Below are positions 1 to 13,000 of a stretch of DNA of 64,000 nt, one piece after another. Location of the stretch: NCBI RefSeq assembly GCF_901709675.1, contig NC_051104.1, positions 3,765,501-3,829,500 on the forward strand. The letters run 5' to 3'. Both the position numbers and the translations under genes were made by a program. This DNA is from Syngnathus acus. Lineage: Eukaryota > Chordata > Actinopteri > Syngnathiformes > Syngnathidae. Position 1 is the stretch's first letter, and each line of letters starts with the position of its first letter. Below the pieces are notes generated by a model that saw only the letters and a program-made list of their open reading frames with translations, did no database searches and was not told the DNA's origin.

Positions 1-1077
1 GTGAGCCTTCCCATAATAGACTTCTCGCTCCACACCTCAAACAGGTTTGTACATATCTTTGTTTTGTCTATTGATTCGTTTGTTTTTCCAAAATTCAAAA
101 TGCATTGGCAGAGGATTGTCACAAATACTAGAGAAAATTCTTACTGTCAGCCTATTTTGTTTTATATAATGATATATGGAACTGGCAGGCTTGGTCACAA
201 AAAAGAGTTTAGCACTTTAGAACAAAGCTAAACCACAAATCAGACACTGTAAATTAAAATTTAAAATGACTATTTGTTACGGATTCATTGACTTGGTTTC
301 GTTATGGAACATTTACTCAACAAAATTGCAATTGGAAAAGCAATAAAAGGCAAGGATTGGAAATTGATTACATTTGTCCTCAAACAAGTGATGAAGGAAA
401 TTCAATTTTACGTTAATCATCCTGTCATGTTTGTACATGAAGTACATATGTTTTGTTTTGTTTTATTTCATTTCCGTTTCGTTTTTGAATAATGTTATTT
501 TGTACTTGTCTTTTTCTTCTTTATTATGCATTTTATGGCTGGTATGACTTATACTCCGGATCAACTTATACTCCGGAAAATACGGTACCCATCAGTGGAA
601 ACTTTGAGGGGTAGCTTTTGTGTTCAAGTTAATTTGTGTAATTTTGTCAACACACAAAAAAACATCATTCCATTTACATGACGTCACGATCAAGGCAGGG
701 CGACCAAGTGCAGCACGGATCTTTATTGATGTAGGGGACCTTTGGACTCTCATAACTTATTGTACAAAGGCCAGGCATGTGTGTGACTTCAATAGCAGAA
801 TATCCGTTTCATTTACCTTTGAAGTCATAACAACGACAAATTATTTGGTAAATTTGCTTTTATTAGACGCATTTGAATAGACGAACTGTTTACTGATTCT
901 ATGCTTGTCTGTATTTAACTTAAGTAAATTCCAGACAGACAGAAAACAAAGCCGGCGAAAAAAGGCTTCAGTCAACAATGGTAAGACAAAAGACAGACTT
1001 TCAGTTCTCAAATCTGAACTATAATTTGTGGATTTCCCCTCAATGCCTAACCATACTCTGATCTCATTTCCTCATAG
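1..1077 (+). other. Probable intron of the class XV myosin gene, no exon seen
   Basis: The first six bases, gtgagc, fit a 5' splice donor, so an exon may end exactly at the window edge. I see no convincing coding exon before 1078. A short palindromic relic lies at 526-587. The rest is AT-rich and unremarkable. Confidence 0.5.
526..587. mobile_element. Short relic of the TACCGTA palindromic repeat family
   Basis: It ends in CCGGAAAATACGGTA, the typical right end of the larger elements at 2886-3265 and 10680-11090. Its left part (TTTTATGGCTGG) is shared with a second relic at 21391-21452, so the two are copies of one deleted subfamily. Confidence 0.55.
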
Positions 1078-4000
1078 GATTTGGGGATGTTGGACATCCC
1101 TGCCGAGTTGTCGGCGAGGTTTCGCAGGGCAACAGGTGATCTTCAGGAAAAAAATATATGGAAAGAGGTTCACAGGTTTTAATTTTTGTTTACTTCTTTC
1201 AAACAGGGTATCGACACCCGGAAATAGTGACAGAGGTTGCAACGCCTCAAGTAAAAGCAACACACAACCTCACTTTGCCTCAGGATGTTGACAGACACCC
1301 ATTCTCTCACTACGCCAAGTCCAAACTAAAGGTCAGCAACATGGAAACGCACATTACATAGACCTATGCACATGCACAAAACCACTCACACACGCACACA
1401 CACATATCATATTTATATTTATACTATTTATATTTTCTGGATGTCATTTATACTATTAATCTAGTATTTACATGTCTATTATTTCATGTTCTAATGATAA
1501 CGTATGCACTTATATGGTTTAATATACATTTATTGATACACAAAATGTATGTATGTTAAAAATGAGAGGGTGACACTACATCGTAAATTTACACATCGAA
1601 GTGAAGTTTAGATATTGCAAAATAAATGTTAAATTACAAAAGGATTGAGATTTTTATTTTTATCCTTGCAAAGAGTAAAAGGGTTGTTTAATTCTACTTG
1701 AATTCAAAAAAATCCTCCACAGGCTACATGGTGCCAACCTCAGGGAACTCCCCTCCAAAGAGCCTTGACACCCCTTGAACCAGAAGATGCCTGCACTGCG
1801 GTGGAAATTTATAAACTGGTATAGTAGGAATGATCACAACAATATTAATCTGTTGCTCTTGTCATTTAAAATGTTTTTTCTTTAGATTATGCGATTCACA
1901 GGTGAGTCAGAACTCAGTGAATCACAGGAGCAGTTGTTGGGAAACTACATCATTGAGAAAGGACAGAGCCGACCTGCCTTGAGGGATGAGATCCTGGTCC
2001 AGTTGATTTACCACACATGGGGCCTGAGTGAAGAACAGCATAACCCGCAAAGCTGGCTCCTGCTCACTTGCTGCCTCTGTGCCTTTTCTCCATCACCAGA
2101 ATTGGAAAAACCCCTGCTAAAGTAGGTGGCACATTTGTGTTGGCCTTTATTTGGGTTCCAAAGATCTCTTGCAGGTCTTCACTGTATACTCAACATTGAG
2201 GAGACGATGGGAAGAATGTGTTTGTGGCTGCTTGGGTGATCCTTCAGACAAAATCTGAACGTTTTTTCCATACTTCCAATTCAGATATGTCTCTGACCAC
2301 GCACCCATGGAGTACCGTTCACTGTGCCAACAAAAGCTGCTGATATCTATGCAACTTCCAGGCCCCACATCTCGTATTTATCCCCCAACTCAGCTGGAAT
2401 GGATCACCAACAAAAGAAAAGGCACAATGCTTGTGGATGTGTATGCATTCAACGGTAAGACAAGTTCTATAATTAGTCTCTTCCTCAAAGTATCAAATTG
2501 CAAGCAGTGATTAATGGCACTTACCTCCACCTTTTTTTAAACTCATCCTGGAAATGACCTGAAAACCTTGATCCTTTCCTTTTGCTGCAGTTTTGAGTGA
2601 AGTCATATAAAAAGAAATGTGTGTTAACTCAAATATTTCCAGAAAGGCAATTCACAAAGTGACCAATAATATGGCAATTAATCATAGCCATAAAATGAGG
2701 GCCTGTTCATCATCATTTCACATGCTAGCCAGATGTTTTTGGCATCTCCTCATGCTGAACATCCTCATTTCTAGATGAAAAGCTCACAATTGAAGTGGAG
2801 TCCTGGACCACAGGAGAAAAGTTGGCCTCATGGCTTCTGCATGCCAGGTGCTTTATATCAATATACAGCCAATGGTTTCTTCATGTACCGTATTTTCCGC
2901 ACTATAAGGCGCACCTAAAAACCTCAAATTTTCTCAAAAGCCGACAGTGCGCCTTATAATCAGGTGCGCCTTATATATGGACCAATATTGAGCCACTACA
3001 GCAGGCGTGTCCAAAGTCCGGCCCGCGGGCCAAATGTATATATCTTATATATGAACAAAGTTTTAAAATGGGCCATTCGTTGAAGGTGCGCCTTATAATC
3101 CAGTGCGCCTTATATATATGGACAAAGTTTTAAAATGGGCCATTCGTTGAAGGTGCGCCTTATAATCCAGTGCGCCTTATATATATGGACAAAGTTTTAA
3201 AATGGGCCATTCATTGAAGGTGCGCCTTATAATCCGGTGCGCCTTATAGTGCGGAAAATACGGTACATACAATCTCCAGGCATATGGTATTGTACATGTA
3301 TTCAGTCAATTATTTACTAATGTTTCATAGAGGTGTGACAGAGGCAACAGAGGGATGGTCTGTGTCTCTTCTGGCTGACGATGTGTGGTCCGATTTGGCT
3401 GGATCAGACTTTGTCATGGATCTGCTGGCTGGCGCTGAGGCAGAAGTACTGCAACCAGGCTCATCGACCAATTCTCTTTACCTCTTCGGTGGCCAGGATG
3501 TCTGGTATAAGATATACTTTGTTAATAGTGCTCGTTAATGCTCGTATTCCACTGAGCGGTGAAGGTTTGGGAATGTTTTTATTTAATTTGTCACGGTTAA
3601 TTCAAGGTCACAAATGGTCGCAAAGACCTTTTCCAGACATTGGTAAAATGATTTTCGACATTTTGTGTTGACAAGAAAAACTGTTCGTGATCATCAAAAC
3701 AGTTGGCAAACGTCTGGCCAAAATATTGCGACCTCAAAGGAACCCTGACAAAAATGAAAAAAATAAAAAATAAACATTCGTTACCTTCGCAAACACTTAC
3801 CGTAATTTTCGGACTATAAGCCGCACCAGCTAGAACTTGTGATTCGCGGCTTATAGTCCGAGATTTACGGAACAAACGTTCGTCACTTGGTGGGATATGG
3901 GCTTTAGAATTGTACATTTATAATGTGTAACAAATCTATTGCTTCCCTTCTCATTTCTTTGACATTTTCAAAGGACCCCACTTACAGATCTTGATGACTT

Positions 4001-7000
4001 TATTCCGCCAGCACCTGTCATTGAAGCTCCAGGAGTTTCTCATCTCTATCCTCAGGGAGGTATTCCATCTTATACAGTAAAAGTATCAATATGCATGTAT
4101 GCAGTGGACACAGGTTTTTCACCCTGGGAACCCATTTAAGAAATAATTTCAGCATAGCATCCTTTTTTTCTTATCTGTAGGCCAGCGTCAACATATGGAT
4201 CAATATGTTGATGACTTGTATGACCTGGACCAAGGACAATCGGTTAGTCTTATCAGAATGAAAAGAAATTATTTTCCTGTTTCTGTTAAGCCATTTAAAT
4301 TAGCGCAGACTTCACTGTCAATTTTTCGCAGCTGTGATTTTTTCATAGTACTCAATCAATAAAATTGAATGGATTTGCACTTGAGACAAATATTAATGTA
4401 ATGTTAACTCACAAAGGACGAAAAAAAAAAAAGCATAAATATGACTAACAAATTTGTTTGTGTAGGATGAGGAAAGAGTAGCTGTGCTCAACCGCAGAAT
4501 GAGAGGTGGAGGAGGCATTGGACCCATGCAGCCTGGTTTATACAGCTCTGGTACGTAGAATCTTTACAAGACTAATCTGCAGACCACAGGTTATTGCATG
4601 AAATACTCCAATGAGGAGAAAATCAAAACTAATTGATATTTAATAGTAATGTGAGTTTCAATGTCTCAATTTTGATCTTGTTTAATTTTTACAATTACCG
4701 TATTTTCAGCACTATAAGGCGCACCTAAAAACCTCAAATTTTCTCCAAAGCTGACAGGTGCGTTTTATATATGGACCAATATTGAGCCACTACAGCAGGC
4801 GTGTCCAAAGTCCGGCCCGCGGGTCAAATGTATATATCTTATATATGGGCAAAGTTTTCAAATGGGCCATTCATTGAAGGTGCGCCTTATAATCTGGTGT
4901 GCCTTATATATGGACAAAGTTTTAAAATGGGCCATTCATTGAAGGTGCGCCTTATAATCCGGTGCGCCTTATAGTGCGGAAAATACGGTAATCATGTTCT
5001 AGTCTGGGTGCAAAATCATTTGAAGTGGAAGTACTTTGAGTATCTTGAAGGTAAAAAAAGCAAATTAATTGCCAATTCCCATCTAAACATGTCTACATGT
5101 CCTTTTTTTTTTTTAATTTATAAAATGTCATCACTTTCACTGTTCTGTTGTAAATTCAATGATTCAATGTAATTGGATCATCATTCTGTTTTCTAGGTAT
5201 GCCAACTTTAATGTCAGGTTATCCAATGGGTAAGTGACTGAAACCCGTAAAGCAAACCCGACCGACCTACCTATACTTAAGTCACGTGAGGTAGTATAGC
5301 CAACATTTAGTGAAATCAAATCTGACATCAGCCGTCAACAAGCAAGTCTACAAAAACAAGCATAGAGTGACTACTAATATGAAATGAAATCGGATCAGAC
5401 ATGAAAGCTATATAAGGTAGTTCTTTGTTCGGTGTGGTTTATGTCTAGGAATGCCAGTCAGCCCTTCATTGCCAAACTACGGTACAATGCCCATGTTCCC
5501 AAATATGCCACCCATGCACACTATGCCAGGTACTGTCTCAGTATTTAAATTCTGGATTTGTCAATTGATTTTTTAATTAACTTTGCGTACCATTATGGAC
5601 TTGATTGTTTGTCAAATGATTGTTAAACTCCCTCTACCTACCATAATCTCCACACAGCCATGATGATGCCCGGGCCTCCTGTTCCCTCAGTCCCTGACCC
5701 CATGCAGTTGACAGCCACACAGCAAGCCCTCATCAACCAACAGGCTCTGGTTATGGTGTGAATAAACAGTCTTTCATTTTTTCCCCATTATTTCTATTTC
5801 CCACCTGTCCCGTGGTTCTTGTCTTTAGGCCCAGCAGATGACTATGCAGGCAATGACTCTGTCCCAGCAGCAGACACAAGAGCAGCAAAGGTTGAGGGAG
5901 CAGGAGAGGAAGCAGGAAAATCAACAGAGACATGCACTCATACCTTCCACCCAGCAATCTCAACCTGCGGTCCAAACTAAACCACTTTTGCCGAAGGTAA
6001 ATCACATGACTATTAATAATTATATACCGTATTTTCCGCACTGTAAGACGCACCGGATTATAAGGCGCACCTTCAATGAATGGCCCATTTTAAAACTTTG
6101 TCCATATATAAGATATATACATTTGGCCCGTGGGCTGGACTTTGGACACGCCGGCTGTAGTGGCTTAATATTGGTCCATATATAAGGCGCACCTGATTAT
6201 AAGGCGCACTGTTGGCTTTTGAGAAAATTGGAGGTTTTTAGGTGCGCCTTATAGTGCGGAAAATACGGTACATGTGGTACTGCAACAATAGAGGGGCACT
6301 GTGCTTTTAGAAGAGTTTATATACAATTAAAAATAAATTACTTGAATGTATTGACAATAACGTATACTGTGTTGTATGTTTGGAACAGCCACAGGAAGTG
6401 GATTCACATAATCGAGATAACCTGCAGTCTTTTAAAGATAAAAGACAATACTTCCACAATATTAGTGAGTAGACTGATCAATAAATAGACTTGCAGGATT
6501 TTTTTCCATACGTGCTTATAATAAGACGGGGTCAAAGCCAAGTTAAAAATGTAACCCTGGTTTCCTGATATATCACTCTCAACCTCAAGGTCAGTCCAAT
6601 CTTCAGACTTCTCCTTCTACCCCATACAAACAGCAGCACCCTGGGCCATCAGTACATCCATCTCCTTCTCCTTCTACCCCATACAAACAGCAGCACCCTG
6701 GGCCATCAGTACGTCCGTCCCCTCCTCTGGTAGCCCCATACAAACAGCAGCACCCTGGGCCATCAGTACGTCCGTCCCCTCCTCTGGTAGCCCCATACAA
6801 ACAGCAGCACCCTGGGCCATCAGTACGTCCATCCCCTCCTCCGGTAGCCCCGAAACCAAAGGGTAAGAACACAAATGGAATATATGGATCCATGCCCTTT
6901 TCGAATAATATTATTAAAATGGGAATTTGTAGAGTTTTATTTTGTTGTTTTTGTTGTTTTTACCATCGTGTCTAAGGAAAAAAACCAGACAGAAGGCATT

Positions 7001-10000
7001 ATTTATTTCATTTGCAGTGCACTCACATAAAAACCGAGAGCCATTCAATCTCACACTATTGCAGACTTGTGCTTCAGAAACATTTCATTAGTTTGGAATA
7101 TCAACCTTTAGGAAAAGCAAAAACAAAACAACAACAACAAAAAACGTATTTGAAATGATAAAAACAGAAGCAAAGAAAAGGGGCTTCAGGTGGCTGAAAA
7201 AAATTCAGAAGCGACACGTAATAACATTTCTGCTTCCAATGTATAATTATCATCCTTTTCTGTTTTTTATTTGATGGTACATTTCAAAGATGAAACTTCA
7301 AATCAATATACAGTAATCCCTCGTTTATCGCGTATAATGCGTTTCAGAACCACCCGCAAAAAACGAAACTCCCCAAACAGTATATGTATGCATTATTTAG
7401 AAAAGTTAACCTTGTTTTAATTTTGTTTTGTTTATTGTTGTCTCTTAGGTGCCATAGTAAAGGAGATCCCTTCTCCTAAGAGCAAAACAGAAAGTCCAAC
7501 CACAGCTCCCATCTCTGAACCAACCTCCAACATTCGGGAAATCATCAAAAAATTCAATAGTCGACCTCCAGTAGAACCCCAAAACTTTGAACCTGTTAGG
7601 TATGGAAAACTCCTCCAAATGATGCTATTTATAAACTGAATTTCTGAACTCTAGAATTAATACCTGCAGAAATGAATTTCATTCATTGTGCTCATCCTCT
7701 ACTTCCACACCGCTCATCCTGTTCAGGGTCAAAATTAACATCTCCAAATCTTTGGCATTTCCTCTCATGGTCGGCGATGAGAGCCAAGCCCACTGATTGG
7801 TCCCTTATTAATCCCTTTACAGAGCACCCGCAAGGCAATTTGTGAAGAAGCTAGATCCCAAAGAAGAGGCTCTTGCCAAACTCAGAAAAAAAGCACCAGT
7901 GCCTCAACAAAAGGTAAGAAAAGATAAATTGTGATGACAATAATAATAAATATTCAACACTCACTTTTCACTAATTGCAGAAACAGTGGGTGACGTCTCC
8001 ACCCATGGAAAAGCAACCTCCCCCACGCATTCCATCCCCACAGTCATCTACCACGACAACTCGTGTCATCTCCAATAACATGAGGCAGAAGCAGCGCTCC
8101 CTGGAAGATTTGTTTAGCTCACAGCGCTATGAGCAAATTAGACCGCCTACACCCGATTCCCCTTCCCCTTCACCTTCTGAACTTGACAACATCCCTGACC
8201 CACCAACCATGCATGCGCCATCTCTGAGTGAGTCTACCAAAATATTGTAACTCTATGTCGCAAAGTATACCTTCTCTCCCAGAAACATGAAGTCAGATTT
8301 TTACCAGCATAATTCACCACACAGCCTGCAATCTGCAATTTGCTTAATTTATCTTGCTATATAAATAAAGTTGTCTTGCCTTGCTTGCCTTCATTCCATT
8401 TTTCCATTCATAGGTACGATGCCAGATGAGGAGAACTGTCACTCTCAACTTTGTCGTCATTTCCCTGATGTTTACTTATCTTACAACATAAGGCCTGGAA
8501 AACTCTTCCTGCGCAAAGAGGTAAAATATACACAGTGGCATTACCACTCATAGAGGAGCTTCATTATATTATTATTATTTATTATAATCTTGAATTATAT
8601 TCATTGTAGATGAATCAGTTCAAACACAAAGCAAAACTTTTTTTCCCACGGTTTCACCAGCTAGCCTATGTTTATAGTTCAAATGTTTTTGTGTTCAGGT
8701 GTTTTACCCTAAAGACATGTTCAACCAACCCTTCATCCTCAATCTTTTATATGAGCAGGTTAGTACAAATTATATGGTTATGAATACCGTATTGGCCCGA
8801 ATATAAGACGACCCCGATTATAAGACGACCCTCTCTTTTTCAAGACTCAAGTTTGGGAAAAGACTTTTTCTAGACCCCGAATGTAAGACGACACCCCCTT
8901 TTTCAAATTTATATCAATGCAAAAAAATTCATCTTATATTCGGGCCAATACGGTATTTAGTCTAGCCTGTAGTAATGATTTATGGCCGTTTTGTGAGACA
9001 ACAGACATCCTAATTTAGTGTGTTTCTTTTCATAGATCGTGATGGACACCTACTCTGATAATTGTGTGAGAATAAACAGAGAAGAAAGAAGGAAGATGAA
9101 AGATCTGCTCGGTGAGCATTGTGATGCTTGTGAAATATCGAGTTCCAGAGAAAAAATTAAAATGGGATGGCCAGAGTCATTTGTGTTGAACTTGCCACCC
9201 AGAGCACATTTTAAAACTGCAAATGTGGAATGTTATCGTTATATACTGTTATATACATTTGACTTTTGCCATTTGTCCTTAATAGCTAATCTTAACGTGG
9301 ATACGATGAGCAACATTCTGGATGACACCATGAAGAAAAAGATTGTCATTGCTGCTCGAGACAATTGGGAAAACTACTTTTCACGCCTATTCCCTGTTAA
9401 GGTAAGAATTGATTTTTCATTTATATGATTAGAAGTAGAGCTGTGCAATATGACAATATAGTTTGTTATACCCTAACGTTGTCTTTTTTATACCACAATG
9501 ACGGAGCGAAAATGCAGAGTTGAATATGCGATATAAATTAAATAAGCAACATTTCATTAAAACGGTAAATTTAAAATCTACATCCCTTGACATAGATTTG
9601 CGCTCATGTCATCAGAGTGTGAATGCTGCTGGAAAACATCATTTCTATCATATGCATCTATCCTTACCCACCTCATTTCTTTTTATCTACTATTACAGAC
9701 AAACAATAGTGACGCTCAAATTCTGGGTGTATGTCATCGTGGAATTCGTCTCCTGAAGATGGTTGCAGCATCAGGAATCAATCCAAAGCATCTCTGCCTA
9801 CTTCGAAACTACAGGTATTCAACTTACAGAAAAAGCTTAATGGCACAAATTATGTTTGATCAATGGAGGTTAATATGGATCACATTAAATTTGGATGTTC
9901 AGGTAAATAGGCAAATCAGGATATAATGTGGATGTGTGGAAGGCGAATGTCTGCTAAAAAGTTAAAGTTAAAAAACCGGCACCCTCCTGATATTTGATCA

Positions 10001-13000
10001 AATTTTTTATTTTATGAAATCTTATGAAATGTTAGGGTTAGCTTCAGGGTTATCCAGACACTTTTCAAAGTTGCAATGTAGATCCAAATAAGTCAACTAA
10101 AATTTCTAAAAGATACAGAACTAGTCACTGCTTCTATTTAACTTGGTCCTGCATCTGAAAAGCTTTGCAGAGTTGCTGTCGGTTGAACTCTGTGGCACAA
10201 ACCAAGTGCAACTGGAGCTGACAAATGAAAACATACAGTTGCACTCTTCCAGAGCTCCTCAAATAATTGACATGGTTCAATTCTTTCTCAAAGAGATTGT
10301 GAAGGTACAAAGTGCTCTTCCCCATATTCATAGCCCCAGAAGCAGTTATTGAATGATGTGCTTTGATTTTCCAGAATTCTGGCCACGTGGTTGCCCTGAA
10401 GAGCTTTGTAACAGATGACAAGAGCTTGCTTAGCTTCAGCAAAGGTGATGTTATCAAATTACTACCAATGGAGGGACTCCAAGCAGGTAAGCATTGTTGA
10501 ATCCTACTAGGGGTTGGTCCTTGTTTGGTTACCACCATCGAAGTCAAGTGTCTAAAAAGCTCTGACCTAAAATAAAAAATATATTGAGATTTAAAGGAAC
10601 GTAATGTCGTGTAGAATAGAGTTTTTATCAAAGTACAAATTCTGATTATCACCCTTTCCCTCAATACAAGAAGCGAGAGTACCGTATTTTCCGGACTATA
10701 AGGCGCACGGGACTATAAGGCGCACCTTCAATGAATGGCCCATTTTAAAACTTTGTCCTTATGTAAGGTGCACCGGACTATAAGGCGCACCATTAATCAT
10801 GTCAGACTTTTAATCCAAATCAAATCATTCTCCATTTTATATTTTTTATTTGAACTTCAGATGCAACAAATTACTTTATAATCACAAAATAATGATCCAT
10901 AGTCTTTTGATTCATGATTCATAGTCTTCAGCGGGCCACTTATGATTGATTTCATGACATAATGCTTCGGGCCAGTTTAAATTTAGGAATTTGGACCATA
11001 TATAAGGCGCACAGGACTATAAGGCGCACTGTCGGCTTTTGAGAAAATTTTAGGTTTTTAGGTGCGCCTTATAGTCCGGAAAATACGGTACTGTGATGCA
11101 TTGGTTGTCCCGTCTGTCCCATGACAACAACGTGAACTGTTTAATGTGCCACTGGAAATGAATGGTGAATTTTTGGTTGAATTCTTTTCTTCTCAAATTA
11201 CTTTCTTCAGGTTGGCGTTTTGGCTCAATGGGAGGACGCTCTGGTCTTTTCCCAGATGATCTAACTCAGCCATCTGCTGCATTGGACTACCATTCCATCC
11301 AATTGGATCAAAGAGATGATCGGTGGAAAAGCATGAGAGGGCCAAAAGCTTCCAGTCAACAGAAAGAAACTCTGGTTGCAATTGACAAGCAAATTGACAC
11401 TCATTCCGAGTGGACTACTGAAGATGTCTCGTCCCAAAGAACAGCGCAAACATCCATCCAGGGGGAATCTCAAGAGTTACAAAGGCTTGATCTTGAGTGG
11501 CAGAGAGATGACTCATCCCAGAGGTCACTAGAGAAGCCCATCCAGGAATTACCTCAAGACAGAGGGATCCAGATGTCAGCCATGGCCGAGTTTGCCATGA
11601 AATTCTTTAGGTACTCTATGAGATACACATTGACACTCACTCAAAAATCTGGAAATAGGTGTCTGTGGGAGTCCACTGTATGAACAAAGAATTTTTTATA
11701 GAGTTATGAGAATTAAATCTTTATCTTTGCCTGTTTATCAAAGAACGGAAAACGAAGGCTGGGAATCAAGAGGCAGGACTTTAGAGGCTTCCGAGGCAGT
11801 TCAATTCACAAAGGTAAATCAACATTGTAAATTATGTAGCATTTTCCAAACGACATCTGATTAATTTGCAGGTGCCCATTCAAGAGTCTCTAATTCTCTA
11901 CAATGACCTTGAGAGCAATGACTTATCAGTCCAGTGCTTTAGCAGTAAGTATGATCATTCTGTTTCTCCAAATAAAACATGAAGTTTATTTTCTAACGAT
12001 CATGTATTCCTCAAAGATGTGATGCAGCTCATGGGTGATACAGCCATGAAAAAGCATACCACCCAAACAGACTGTCTAAGTCACATGTTGCTGGTTAGTG
12101 CTCACATAGTGTACCTCACATCATTTAGACTTGGAAAAATAATGATCAATCTTGTTTCCATTTTCTTTTTAGCTAGGGAAGGAAAGAGAGCTGCTGAGAG
12201 ATGAAATCTACTGTCAGGTTATCAAGCAAACCTCCAACAACCAGAATGAGTAAGTGTAACTTTCAATTCAACAAATCTCACACAATTTTTATGAAACTCT
12301 TTTTCAATTGTGGATAAAAAAAAAAATAATTCGTGTTTATGTACACAGATCCAGCTGCACTCTTGGCTGGCGTCTACTCAACCTGATTGCTGGGTTCTTC
12401 CCTTGTTCTGGTAATCTAACACCCTATATTACACGCCATCTGGATGACATCGCTATGGATCATGATCATCATTACCGAGGTACACCAGAATTACTGAAGG
12501 CTTATTGACTTTTGCAAATAAAATTATATAGATTTTTTTCCCAATCAAATTGTCCTGATTACAGTATGTGTACAGTATATTAAATTTTCAAAATAATTAA
12601 TGTCTTTGTTCCTGCAATTTTTTTTACCCTCAGACCTGGCATCTGTGTGTAAGGATAACCTTCAGCGATCTCTTAAATTTGGTGGTCGCCGTAACATCCC
12701 TTCACAAATTGAGGTGGAGGCCAACCTGGCAAGTAGAGCTATTGATTTATTTTGTATTGTATCGTAAAAATGCTACAAAATAGAGGGGAAGCAAACCCAT
12801 CATTTGGAGCTATCAACTTTTTTCTTCTTTTTTTTTTCTTTCAGGCTGGCAAATCCTCACAGCTCATTTCTGTTCAGCTGCCGGGACAGGTGGAATTCCC
12901 TATCAAGATACATAACTTCAGTGTAGGTATCATCGGAGGATGATATTGTAGTAAAAGTTTAATTTTTTTAATCTTAAAGTGTCGATATGGACTGCTAGCA

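Noticed and set aside
6603-6893. Minus-strand frame rich in GCCCLYG repeats
   Set aside because: It is the antisense of the 57-bp coding minisatellite in the myosin exon.
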